Positions 17,301 to 25,400 of a stretch of 26,655 bases of DNA are shown piece by piece. The translations under genes were made by a program, and so were the position numbers. Origin of the DNA: a virus; IMG/VR virus record IMGVR_UViG_3300022602_000355, positions 1-26,655 of that record; one strand, given 5' to 3'. The notes beneath the pieces are model-generated. The model ran no database searches and was not told the origin of the DNA. It was given only the letters and a program-made list of their open reading frames with translations. Numbering within the stretch: the first letter of the stretch is position 1; every line of letters begins with the position of its first letter.

Positions 17301-20300
17301 TATAACCATATGGAATCTGTACAATGCTATCAGAATACTGACTTGGTACTGTAACGGAAATGTTTCCGCCAGTTAGTGTCTGCGTATTGCCGTTAATCTT
17401 GCTGGACAAAATTGGAAAATATGGTTGATAACTGCTATAGCCATAAATGGTGTACCCGTCCTCACCAACTTCTACAATTAACGAACTATAAACTATTTCA
17501 TCAAATGGTTGATTTTTATATAATACTAAATTATAACTTTCTGGTGGTATTAGTAATGTAGAATTATTACTATTTGGATTAGATTTTTCTAAGTAGACAT
17601 TTAAATTTTGTTGGGCTACAAAGGATGCGGCACGATAACATAATCGCACATCAAGAGTTGACAGGTCGGTAGTCAATGCATCTGTACTGTTTAATCCCAG
17701 TTGCTGATTATAATCAACAATCCAATCGATATAACTTGCCTTGCTAACACCATTGCCGTAGACTTGAATACTTGCTGGATCTATTCTATAACGACCGTTG
17801 TATAGGTACTGATCAAATTCTGTACTGTAACGATACAAATCGCGATCGGCAAATAAACTAAAGAATTCTGCAGGACGAGTCAATGCTAATAAACGCATAA
17901 CTGCAAACGGATAGCTACTACTCATCCACCAGCTAGCTTCTACTGGCCCGCCATCACCAACGACCCAACTCTTAACAAATCCATTAGGGTTGAATTTCCC
18001 TGCTACACTTTGTAGTGGCGGTATTAGATTGCCTTGACTGTCTACTGGAATAACCGATGTTAACCCAGGACGAGCATAATTAGGTTTGATATAGGGAGCC
18101 GCAGGGTCGGCAACTAATCCCAATTCTAGATCGCCCCAGAGTACTAAGTTGTCGCTGGTATACGGCCCGGGGCCATATCGGGTTTCCCACCATACAGGCA
18201 TTTCGCTAAAGCCCAACATTTCCCATGGTGTGATGTTTGGAGTTAGGGTATCATAGAAGTAACGATAAATTCCGCGCCATGCTCCTAGTAACGGAGCACC
18301 GTCAAGTTTGTTACCAGCTTGACTATAATTGTAAGTGTATTCGTTGTTGGCAATAAAAGTTTGTGCTGTATAATCTAATTTGTTATATCCGACCCAGCTA
18401 AGGAAAGTTTCACCTAGTATTTGATTAATTTCTGTTTGTGTATAATCTGTAGTTCTAAAATATCCAGGGATAACATCCTCGGCAGTAAGTGGAGGAGGGT
18501 TACCATCATTTTTAAGATTGCTAAAGATTCTAGTTTCAAATTCCAACAATACTTGATCTCGTATGTCACCAAACGCCACAGTGATCGATCCGTCGTGACC
18601 TTGAATCACCGGAGTAGGATTTACATAATCATCATCTAGGAAAATTTCTGGTCGGTACTTAGGATACAAGCCTAATTTAGTCGGAGTGTTGGGTACAAAA
18701 TTTCCAGCGGTATCAGTGTATTCATTGACAGTAACCACATCGCCAACTGACAATGGCACCGTAATAGTTAACACAGGACTATCAACAGATACTACATAAT
18801 CATACTCGCGTGTTAACAATACATTATTAAGATATACTAATAATCCTTGATAGTTTGATTCTGTAAAACTATAAGTCTGTGTGGTATTAAATCTTGAGGT
18901 GGTAATTGCTGTAACCGTTGTGCTGGTTGATGTAAACACTGGACCGGTGGGCAACATGTCACTCCAGTAAAACGGACTCATGTTGGTATCGCCCAAATTA
19001 ATTTGAGCTATGGCCGCATCTAATAATTGAGCAACTGTCCAGTTACCATAATCGGCAATACCAAAAGTAGTTACAGCCTGTAACAGTAATGATTTAAATT
19101 TAATGTATTCACGACTGTTATAATCCAGGGCGCCAAATATATCGTAATTAGCATCGCGCATAAAGTAGCCAGTTAGTGTCAGCGGCGAACTTTGTTGTAG
19201 AATTTGTAAACCATAAGGAACAATGTTGCCAAGGTCGCGAGTATTATTAGCACCAATTACAGGTCCCGACAACGGAATAAGATTTTCAGCAATGGTACTA
19301 TAATGATTGCGTATTGTACCTAGGGTAAATTGTTTACTATTTCCATTGAACGGATTGTTTTCCAAATTAATTGGAACTTCATAAAATGCAGCGGCACTAG
19401 TTTGATCACTGAGTACCAAGACTTCAATTACGTCGCCTGGCACATAAGCAGTCAACAAATTAATTGTAGTTGTGTTTGTTCCGACAACCACCGTATAATT
19501 GTATGATTCTTGGAAAGTAGAATTAACAAATATTTGCACCGCAGGAACAGTTGTATTTGCATTAACCGCAACATCAAGTAACAGCGGACTACCATCATAG
19601 GTAAATTGGAACTGCTGTCTAATTAGACTTGGGGTAACGGCTGTTTGCCAGCCAATCTCTCTGACAAAATTAATACGGTCGCTATATTGTCTAACAAATC
19701 CAGAGCTCAATGGTACAATTTGGCCGGTTTGATTAATGGTATAATTAAAAGAATCAGCGTAAAGATTATTATCAAAAACAATGTCGCCGATGTTAGTCAA
19801 ACTCAAATAGGTTATTGGAAATCCCAGAACTAAGTCTGGTGCAACATCACCAATGGCATAACTGAACAGTGGACTTCCTCTAAAGGTGGTACTAGGATAA
19901 GTTACCGGATCCCCAAAACTTATTCCGTTTGAATCGTATATGTCAAACAGTGGTGGTTGGTTAACCTGTGTCTTTTGTTGAGTCTTAACCCAGGTCACGC
20001 CGTCCCAACGATAGCTAATGCCTTGCTGAGTATTACCATCTAAGATTACCACATTCTGATCAATTAATGCTGGGCTATCAGCAGTCGGAGTTAATATAAT
20101 GATTGGTTCAGCAATCAATGGCGGAACAGTATCGGGAGTAATAAATTGCACCTGATAAATTGTTCGTCTTACAATAGGATCTAAGTCTGCAGCAAAAATA
20201 ATTGTAGATCCGTTAATGAGAGTGTATCCGTCTGTACTATATCCAGTGCCACCATTAATTGTGCTTAATGCGTCTAGTTGTGTAAAATCAATAATGTTAA

Positions 20301-22434
20301 CTGGTTGTTTACCGTTGGTGCCAAAATCAAACAACCGAGTGCCGGCGCGGAATTCTAAAATTGGTCTTGCTGCACGGAAATTGTTATCAAGAACTGGTGT
20401 TGTATTGTTATAAGCAGCCGACGCATTAATAACATCAATATGGAACCAGCGATTACTCCTTGACCACGGGTCAAGATCGGGTGCCGCACGATTTATAGTA
20501 AGATAGTCTGGAACTATAGGTTGATTTAATGACGCATCAAAATTACCAAAATCATATGGTGTGCTATCGTAAGGAACACTGGTACTTTCTGTATAAGTTT
20601 CTGGGGTGACAAAATTAATCACAGGCAATAATCGAATAGCAGTACCTACCCCTTCAACATAGTATTCGTTATTTTGATAGCTATCAGGAATTACATTACC
20701 ACGAAATACAACTTTCATTCCGTTACTAAATGTTACTCCATTAGGACTAGTATAGGTGGAGGAGCCAATAATTGTTGCAATATCGATAGATGACGACAAC
20801 GATTCATCAATAATATTAATTTGTCCAAATAAATTAGGATCTGTGCCGTCTTGGTAGAACAATACATTTTTAGTTGCAGTTAATAATGGAATTTGTTCAA
20901 ATAATCCAGACGAATTTTTATACCAACCAGTACTGGCATACTCAGAGCCAAATAAAATAGAAAATTTATTTAGATTACTAATTTGTTCAATACTGTTTAA
21001 CGAAATATATTGATTGCCGTTTGTGTCGGTTAGATATTGTATTTGCCAAACACTAAATTGTATGGCAGGATCGGTAATCAGAGTATTTTGATCAAAAGTA
21101 GTAGAATCAAATGACCCCACTCCACTAACTACGTTGCCAGCATTAGATAATGGATCAAAGAATGTAGTTTGTTGCCATCCGCCCGACTCCGGATCCGTAT
21201 TGTCATTTATAAAAACAACAGTGCGATTATTTAAATTCGTAATGCCATCAATTCCGTTGGGATTAGCTTCAAAAAATGGGCCTAAAAACTGATTGTTTAT
21301 TTGATCAAAATTTAAGGTGGTAACTAAATCAACTGTGCCAATACTTGGCAAGTTGTAATAAAAATCTTGTGCGGTCGCAAGTGGAACATTAAAAGTAACT
21401 GTGCCGAGGTCCTCGCCATTATTAACAACACCTAAAACATCTCTACTGCTAATGTTTGGAGTCGCTGGAATACGCCCATTAACACCAGGGTCTGTTTGAA
21501 TCCAAAATCCTGGGCCAGTGCCGGGCGTCCCGTCGACAATGTTAAACTGGCCACGGAAATTATATTGGGTGTCATTACAATAATACAATGTGTCGGGTGC
21601 ATCTTGTGGCACTGTGAATGTAATTAAATTAGATGAGGCACCATTGTTGAATACTCCACTACTCCATATATTTGTTGTACCAAGACTTAATTCAGTTTTA
21701 ATCCAAAATGCTAGTGGAACAGTTTGTGTAAGATTAAATGTATAGGTATTCCCTCGCACCAATGTGAGTGTGGGGTTAGACTCAAAATCAATTGCCCAGC
21801 TAGTTGCATTATTAGTGACGCGATATTCTATTGAGGCTTGACTATTTTGTGCAACATTAAAATTATAATTGCCGCCGCGAACCAGGGTAATTGCTGGATT
21901 ATTACCAGAGTAACCAGAAAAAGTATAGTAGCCGTTGTTTCTAGTTACGGTAAAATTATCAGTTAGTGGAAAGCCTTCTGAGGATATATCTACTGCTAGT
22001 GGGCCGCGTGGCAGCCAGTAATATTGTGCATAGTTTACAAATTTATCAAAGTCAACAAACGGATCCCAAGTATAGTAATCACTGGTGTATAATGCCTGAG
22101 GATTAGTTGTCACGGCGCCTTGTACATTTAATGCATCGGTGATACCAGGATAGGTAATTGCATCAACAATTTTATGAGAGTCAGTAGGATCAATTTGTAC
22201 AACGCCCGGTTCTAATTGATAATTGTTGCGAACCGCAGTTGGCTCAATAACATACTTGTCATTGGCGTTGACGCCAGGTCCAATCTTTTGTCCAATATAC
22301 CCTTGTGTTTGTTTGAACCGTGGCTCTTGAACTAGTTGATCAAGGGTTGCAGCCAGAAACTGTTTGTTAACTGGGGTTTGAAATATTTCTGGTAAAAAAT
22401 CTACAGTACGAATTTGTGTACTTGAAGTTGCCAT
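8335..22434 (-). CDS. Giant baseplate/tail structural protein, 4699 residues, in gp7 position
   Basis: One uninterrupted frame of 14.1 kb directly after gene 6, the place of T4 gene 7 (1032 residues). The start TAATG shares one base with the gene 6 stop and has GGAG 7 nt upstream (22445-22442). Approximate layout: residues 1-150, conserved N-terminus (FLPEIFQTPVNKQFLAATLDQL region) likely for baseplate docking; 178-300, two cupredoxin-like domains; 1255-1440, conserved blocks FLDDDYVNPTPVIQGHDGS and WEMLGFSEMPVWWE; 1440-2300, conserved core; 2309-3098, seven FG-GAP-like blades; 3098-3760, second conserved core; 3762-3845, two GSGY repeats; 3915-4053, EYPGV and ELVPGSEFDTLDMRVY blocks; fibre-like modules near 938, 1166 and 4055-4667. 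No transmembrane segment or protease motif was seen. It probably forms much of the baseplate rim and may replace several separate T4 wedge and fibre-socket proteins. Confidence 0.85.
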   Translation of the reverse strand: MATSSTQIRTVDFLPEIFQTPVNKQFLAATLDQLVQEPRFKQTQGYIGQKIGPGVNANDKYVIEPTAVRNNYQLEPGVVQIDPTDSHKIVDAITYPGITDALNVQGAVTTNPQALYTSDYYTWDPFVDFDKFVNYAQYYWLPRGPLAVDISSEGFPLTDNFTVTRNNGYYTFSGYSGNNPAITLVRGGNYNFNVAQNSQASIEYRVTNNATSWAIDFESNPTLTLVRGNTYTFNLTQTVPLAFWIKTELSLGTTNIWSSGVFNNGASSNLITFTVPQDAPDTLYYCNDTQYNFRGQFNIVDGTPGTGPGFWIQTDPGVNGRIPATPNISSRDVLGVVNNGEDLGTVTFNVPLATAQDFYYNLPSIGTVDLVTTLNFDQINNQFLGPFFEANPNGIDGITNLNNRTVVFINDNTDPESGGWQQTTFFDPLSNAGNVVSGVGSFDSTTFDQNTLITDPAIQFSVWQIQYLTDTNGNQYISLNSIEQISNLNKFSILFGSEYASTGWYKNSSGLFEQIPLLTATKNVLFYQDGTDPNLFGQINIIDESLSSSIDIATIIGSSTYTSPNGVTFSNGMKVVFRGNVIPDSYQNNEYYVEGVGTAIRLLPVINFVTPETYTESTSVPYDSTPYDFGNFDASLNQPIVPDYLTINRAAPDLDPWSRSNRWFHIDVINASAAYNNTTPVLDNNFRAARPILEFRAGTRLFDFGTNGKQPVNIIDFTQLDALSTINGGTGYSTDGYTLINGSTIIFAADLDPIVRRTIYQVQFITPDTVPPLIAEPIIILTPTADSPALIDQNVVILDGNTQQGISYRWDGVTWVKTQQKTQVNQPPLFDIYDSNGISFGDPVTYPSTTFRGSPLFSYAIGDVAPDLVLGFPITYLSLTNIGDIVFDNNLYADSFNYTINQTGQIVPLSSGFVRQYSDRINFVREIGWQTAVTPSLIRQQFQFTYDGSPLLLDVAVNANTTVPAVQIFVNSTFQESYNYTVVVGTNTTTINLLTAYVPGDVIEVLVLSDQTSAAAFYEVPINLENNPFNGNSKQFTLGTIRNHYSTIAENLIPLSGPVIGANNTRDLGNIVPYGLQILQQSSPLTLTGYFMRDANYDIFGALDYNSREYIKFKSLLLQAVTTFGIADYGNWTVAQLLDAAIAQINLGDTNMSPFYWSDMLPTGPVFTSTSTTVTAITTSRFNTTQTYSFTESNYQGLLVYLNNVLLTREYDYVVSVDSPVLTITVPLSVGDVVTVNEYTDTAGNFVPNTPTKLGLYPKYRPEIFLDDDYVNPTPVIQGHDGSITVAFGDIRDQVLLEFETRIFSNLKNDGNPPPLTAEDVIPGYFRTTDYTQTEINQILGETFLSWVGYNKLDYTAQTFIANNEYTYNYSQAGNKLDGAPLLGAWRGIYRYFYDTLTPNITPWEMLGFSEMPVWWETRYGPGPYTSDNLVLWGDLELGLVADPAAPYIKPNYARPGLTSVIPVDSQGNLIPPLQSVAGKFNPNGFVKSWVVGDGGPVEASWWMSSSYPFAVMRLLALTRPAEFFSLFADRDLYRYSTEFDQYLYNGRYRIDPASIQVYGNGVSKASYIDWIVDYNQQLGLNSTDALTTDLSTLDVRLCYRAASFVAQQNLNVYLEKSNPNSNNSTLLIPPESYNLVLYKNQPFDEIVYSSLIVEVGEDGYTIYGYSSYQPYFPILSSKINGNTQTLTGGNISVTVPSQYSDSIVQIPYGYTFSNLTSTVDFILSYGAYLASQGMSFTQIENGYVLNWQQMAQEFLYFANQGWAPGTIINLNPAATEVSALRPGSIVDSIVIYTPENMLLDQNRQQFKSKNLVIQREGDAFTVRPAPGGSQTISFLQLKFTDYEDMIVFDNTTIFNDLMYDPITAERQNRLMMKAATSTQWDGTLNAQGFILNQNNVIAWSPNTKYTKGDIVIYKNSYWQASTIVQPKEKFEYADWYKSNYDRIQQGLLQNLANKADQLANSYNVQTANLNGANDLLAFGLIGFRPRQYMVDLNLDSVSQVNLYQQFIKTKGSLQAADLFTQVNFNKETGQYNIYEDWGILVGTYGANANRSWFEVNLNAALLTGNPSTVQIVVPGETSGANQAILLSDLWSESYKIPNTDILPTTYTRNLDTALPSAGYVNLNDVDITVFNLNDPSTIAAKLSTIGNGTSIWVAQDNSYSWNIYQCVQVPGRLNQLTDNLNGTSIAQFSGLTTGLSVGDLIIIRYFDSSVDGVYRVLSLPSINSAVIEFAFTNLNKTSITGTGIVFHLQTMRVSQASDVVNLPYANDLVPGATAWVDNNGSGHWEVIQKQKVFTEISALSATTLDADSLYGYSLAQATNHYSLLVGAPGNNSGVGSLYTYRRDNTTQTYINNNELTLAATDVLGFGNAVDFGKQAWAVVGASASNAGAGYAVMLYQPPATNDFIEVQLLVAPDYYNDAYNFGSSTVISDDEQWMYIGAPGGNLVYAYGKVEIPVETISYVGNGVTATFTYVDNITINSTFPDQLTVTVDGTILTYGVDYVINTNLVQLFVAPAAGQTVVIARTVAVQLSYSVPTFSLEQYLYTATNIDSFTVRVNGIIQRPYIDYTFSGVDITFVTTPTVGATIAITAGTYWQYINSITVPGIDAGAKFGTSITCGTDGRQILIGAVRDTATDSNGNTVSHGGSVYAFDRSVVRYIITDATQTTYAIPGAYTDPIAVILNNQFLTNTAQYINGQFTVSGADIILSSSVVLTVGDMLEIETNQFQQIQKIVEKTVFDESAFGQAVDICPNNCSVYIGAPLEGGLIPQAGLAQRQVNQSRIYGVITSTVANPILTPGDTIRINDSLVTVPDTTIQSLITAINTSGIPNVVATATPDVTLYGDGSTKIFDIGNIYSAAGAYTSIVYLDDVLQIANPTGGYTYTYTNATQQISFVTAPAMGSIIKVISGRMTVSVINATAAATFNKLTVLPGVSGTAFADIGFTTYAYTQTIVSPNPTPYAQFGTALSINTNASSLVVGAPNGNVYEPTTFDAGQTYFDEHSTTFFNQVDNSGVAYTFDYLPSSSNSLSNPGQFVFGQQIYNNNLETNDLFGVAVNYRNNRLVIGSPGQEADEDYDIDYDVTVFDNSNDVPSWTIIHTQQPAVDIELINSVYSFDKLLNSTQTYFDFIDPLQGKILGVARRNIDYIGAVDPANYNAGSIHNIGTSWGAAHVGEIWWSTYTVRFIEPSQDDITYASRRWAQTFPGSSIDIYQWIESSVPPASYTGPGTPFSTISYTVTSSLNNSGVFVTNYYFWVTGLATINTTAGKTLSTNGIAGYILNPLSSGLPYIAPLSANTVALYNAKGLLSARDTILHVEYNRQADGSTGDTHTEYAFIADGRPDSFLNANLYRKLLDSFSGQDTVGNLVPDPLLSPGLQYGVEFRPRQSMFADRFTALQNYLGRANTILAQYPISETRSFNLLNSSEPTPAANSGAWDYAVPNLEILYYQNLAIVPLGYLYLVESDSSQNGRWTIYVVAQGFVPGTRVLNLVQVQTYDTPLYWDYINWYLPGYNSSVQPLVTVANTAGLQALSISQVPIGSSVKVTANGQGKYEIYLRTGISSVTGWQRVGLEDGTIEFKEELWNYSVGKFGFDVQVFDAQYFDQYPAIETRQIIRAINEELFIDDLLIERNQSLILMFKFIYSEFNSPYWLMKTSYIEVDHVIRGLEPFQLYQPDNQTFVLDYLQEVKPYHVQTLSFNLIYDGIDTWPGLPTDYDVPAYWDSTLEIPQFVSPVLTPYTLSSSLVESTVSDAAATAQVWLEQPWSEWFNNYLLGIQGVTVANGGSGYTIPPEVIVTGTCVAPAQMTAVINSAGRVVAVNIITPGSGYSTTATITLTGGNGTGAIAVAQMGNELVRSIKTTIKYDRYQYASTIIDWEPNVTYTEGTQVRWSNIVWAANSTVSGPVFIPDEWTRVVASTLSGVDRTMGYYVPGPNMPGLSLPLLIDGVEYPGVQVTAPTYSQNSGFDVGNFDINPFDNFALDAVGRPTYDPAILDVRYSSAYLDPYLGTRATDINVDGGKYIDVFSSYAPEELVPGSEFDTLDMRVYTRPGADWLQRGHGFPEATYKFIFDSLTPTVSFANVQPYPVQITVSNQTQGTALTLDYGYTVDWANQTITVIANANAGDVIVITVFELGGGNQLYKQVYNGADVVDTITVPVTYSEIQEFAIFVNGVVLVENTDYTYQSILDSNQTQINFVSTYTSTDFISLVAIGPTTVNSTTINYSWSAPQTQVIIGDGALSFTLNNSLVYNNPDSIVVTVNGARARTAAGINWIGDDSTVEYQLPARLGFSESLIADNQVHVYVNNIPQVLSTDFIVTPYSAGVRTVLFTTAPAAGQQILIYVLTNAQCYVDDDQLVFNASGGLVPGIGAVIDVTTWNDPRQQAILTQCFVGPVTQGITANEPYDTTDFDVGTVTDDPGSYDYTAGVIVTVNDIDLGTAILNPNRLLVSLNGRQLFYGINFTISGTQLILTSGLLKITDVLMVTQFTNFVVPEAMAFRIFQDMRGVQATYRITTDTTTTTTQPVLITDDTIYVANAGALVDPALDDNIWGVLTIDAERIMYRYRDTGTNTVSGLLRGTAGTAVAPHASSATVYNMGRGNLLPADYQNYIVSATILADGSTVIFDATDITTTENDAIEVYVGGILVVTGYTITADSPVSITFDTAPPDGVDVTILIRRGVTWYAPGISTPSDGNPLQETETIAARFLRGL
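8435..10270 (-). repeat. C-terminal array of fibre-like beta modules in the giant protein
   Basis: Residues about 4055-4667 contain at least six copies of a module of roughly 70 residues. Each has a strand, an xVxVNGxx turn, an xDYTx strand and an ending like FxTAPAxGxxIxI. Examples are SIVVTVNGARA, HVYVNNIPQVLSTDF with LFTTAPAAGQQILIYV, LLVSLNGRQLFYGINF, and EVYVGGILVVTGYTI with ITFDTAPPDGVDVTI. The pattern resembles repeats near the N-terminus of T7-like tail fibre proteins. Five more copies lie at residues about 938-1010, 1166-1240, 2455-2594 (two), 2651-2721 and 2835-2908; the last four are counted with the propeller. Confidence 0.7.
13140..15510 (-). other. Seven FG-GAP-like blades forming a probable beta-propeller, with inserted fibre modules
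   Basis: Residues about 2309-3098 of the giant protein. Motif pairs in order: YGYSLA/LLVGAPGN (2309-2343), FGNAVD/AVVGASAS (2363-2398), FGSSTV/MYIGAPGG (2416-2451), FGTSIT/ILIGAVRD (2604-2650), FGQAVD/VYIGAPLE (2735-2783), FGTALS/LVVGAPNG (2954-3016), FGVAVN/LVIGSPGQ (3042-3098). The FG-x8-14-hhVGAP pattern is the hallmark of FG-GAP repeats, and seven is the number that closes the integrin-alpha propeller. Blade 7 carries an acidic loop, ADEDYDIDYD, that could bind calcium. Fibre-like modules separate blades 3-4, 4-5 and 5-6. Confidence 0.68.
21530..21900 (-). other. Two cupredoxin-like domains in the giant protein, metal ligands lost
   Basis: Residues about 178-300. The first copy is short (NPAITLVRGGNYNFNV). 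The second is complete: NPTLTLVRGNTYTFNL, PLAFWIKT, ITFTVPQDAPDTLYYCN, and GQFNIVDG. This matches a plastocyanin-like repeat seen in many large phage structural proteins. In versions I recall, a histidine precedes FWIKT and a C-x-x-H-x-x-M motif follows YY; here the first is alanine and the second keeps only the cysteine, so copper binding is unlikely. Confidence 0.6.
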
Positions 22435-25400
22435 TAAATTACTCCACTTCCGGGTGCAGTTTGTAGATTAGCACTGGTCAGTGCTGTGATTACTTGAACG
22501 TCGTTGACTGTTGCACCGTTGCAGAAAATTTGATTAGGTGCTGATCTTATTTCGTATAAGTCACCAAAACTCTTTTGCGGGTCCAGCGGAACTAAAACTA
22601 CAGAACTTACTATGTCGCCAATATTTTGATGTATGTAGGCTGCCAGTTCACTAAAGTAAAAAGTATCTCCAAAGTTCCATGCATCTAAACTGAAATATGC
22701 ATCCATGTTGGCTATAACTAAACTTTGTATGGAACTTACACTTGCAGTGCTTTGACTATTTCGTATAACTTTAATTGTAGCCCGTAGTGCCGAGTCGGCC
22801 TTTTGACCGAATAATGGTTGGAAGTCAACCGAATTAAGAATCATATTATCTGAAATCATTTTATAATTCTGTAAGCCTTGGTATGCAGTAGTTAAGTCAT
22901 CCAAGGTAGGTGCTGATGGCTTTGCCACAGTGCCAGTGGAATCTTTTAACCAGTTTTGATAGGCAGTATAGTAAGCATTGGTAACTACATACAGATCAAT
23001 AATGTTTGTGGATCCAGGATCAATGCGGCTGGTTAACGGACTATTATGTCTATATTGGAATGACAATCCTTGTCGGCCAGTTTGCGCTACAAACGAAGTA
23101 TTAACTGTGAGCGTAGGATTGCCTAACGAATCTAATCCTAGCGTGTAAAATACTTGATCTTGGTAAGCATAAAATATTGTGCCGGTGGTGTATTGAGTTT
23201 GGGCTGCTTGGATGGTAGCCATAGTTGGATACTCACTATTAACTGTGCCAGCATTAACTAACAAATATCTTTGTAAATTATCAAAATCCACAGTGGCTTG
23301 AAAAAACACTAATTTTTCGTTGGCATTAACACCGGGTGCCACAATGTCATTAAAGAAATCTGGGTTTACAGGAGTTAAGTCACCACCAATTGATGCAAAG
23401 CTGACTTCGACCTGAAAGTCGTCGACAAGACCATCGCTTAAAATAGGTTGATTGATAATGGTCAACACATTGTCGGATGGCATTGGACTATTACTATCTG
23501 GCTGCGTGTTAATTCTTAATACATTTACATAATCTCTAATTACTGTGCCGGTTCTACTGTCGTAGATTGGTTGATTGGTATAAAAGAAAAATCTTGTTTC
23601 TAGTACACTACCAAAATAATAATTTAATGATCTTGAAACCACAGTGTAAGTGGATCCGTTATAGGTTGCTTGTATTAACCAACTAGCATCAAGATTAGTA
23701 CCACTGGTATTTTGTGCGTTGGCCAAACTAAATGTTGCATCAACAGCAAGATTATTAGAGGTAATAACATACCAAGTATCAGTAAGATTATTATAGCCAA
23801 GACCAAAATTTTGATTTAGATAAATTTGACTAACAATACTTTGTTGTACAGCTGACGGAATATCTGTTACAAACACAGGAATTACTTGTACTGGAATTGC
23901 CCCAGTTGGTACAAAATTGTTTAATACTACAGGGCCAACTCCGCTGGGTAAATTGCCCAGGCCTTGATTAGTTCCTGACAAATACACCGCTGTGGGACTT
24001 GCCCAGATTGTAAGTTTTTCATTGGGGCCAGATGGTACCCCGGCTACTAACCCGTTGTCTGCGGCAAAATAATATCCAGTGGGTGCGGCAAATTGGACCA
24101 GAGATCCTTCAAGAATATATCTAGCATTATTACTAGCATACGATCCTACCGGAACTGGGTCTCCAGCTGCATTTTGAAAATAGCCAGTGGTCTCGTTGGT
24201 AATAACTGTACTCTGATGCCATGTATAGTTTAATACTGATAAATTTGGTCTAACAAAATTAGCATAATAAAATTGTTTGAGGCCAGCCCGTAATACCAAT
24301 GGATCAATTTGATTAGTTACAGCATTAGAAATATCAGTTGTGGTTAACCAACTAAACTGGAATGTAGGCAAGGCATTAACTTCATACAATGCTCCATCAT
24401 CGGCAAAAATATTGGTGCTAGAATATTTGCCAGTACCGTCGATTAGATCAAGATACCGACTGGTTCCGATACTTGCACGATTTAATGCGGTACTTTTAAG
24501 AATGCTGTTGTATTGTGTAAACGGAAAGTTTGTATAGTCTTCACCGTTGACCATACGATTTTGTGTATAGTATTGAGCCGGTGCTCGTTGTTTAATTTCA
24601 TTAATAGTTTCACGGGCCTGAGCATTGGTCACCGGTGTAGTAATACCGCAGGTAAATGTTAATGTTTCAATTTGTCCAGTACGACTAACATAACTGATAG
24701 GCACCGTAACTGACTGCATGTTAACTGGATTAATAATATAGGTCAATCCATTGGAAGCGCGAACATAGGCGCGGAAGGTTCCTACTGGAATGGTACTGAA
24801 TATGCCGTCGCCAAAGTTTAAGGTGATTTGATCATTGGTGCGACTAGCAATACTGTAAATATCTCTTGTACCCGGAGCAAGTTGTTCTGCGGCAGCGGCA
24901 TATACACTTTGTACATATTTCCAGAAACTAGAAATATTTCCTGTGTTGTCAAGTTGATATAGCCAAACATCGGTGTTGTTAACACCTTCAATATTAATGT
25001 TTACAGCACGATTGCTAATTCTCTCGGCTAAATTAAAATCTTGATTTTGCAATACACCTTGTTTGAACAAGAAGAAAAAGCCAGTGTTAGCACTAGAATA
25101 TCCTAGCTGATCATTTCTAAATAAAACATTAAATTGACCATTTGGCAATGGAGGCGGCTCATAGACATAAGTCTGCCCGGCAGAAGTGGCATTGACTACT
25201 TCAAATGGCATATTCACTGTATCAACTGTAGCAGTGTATGGAATTACTGGAATGTATCCTGGCACTAAATTTATTGTGTACTCTTGCGTGTCAACACCAA
25301 GAATTACTTGATCGTACCCGGGTCGGCCAAATTGTTGAGCATTAACCAAACTAGCATTAATAATTGAAATAAACTGTTCTTGCCAGTCAAGATTAGTTGG

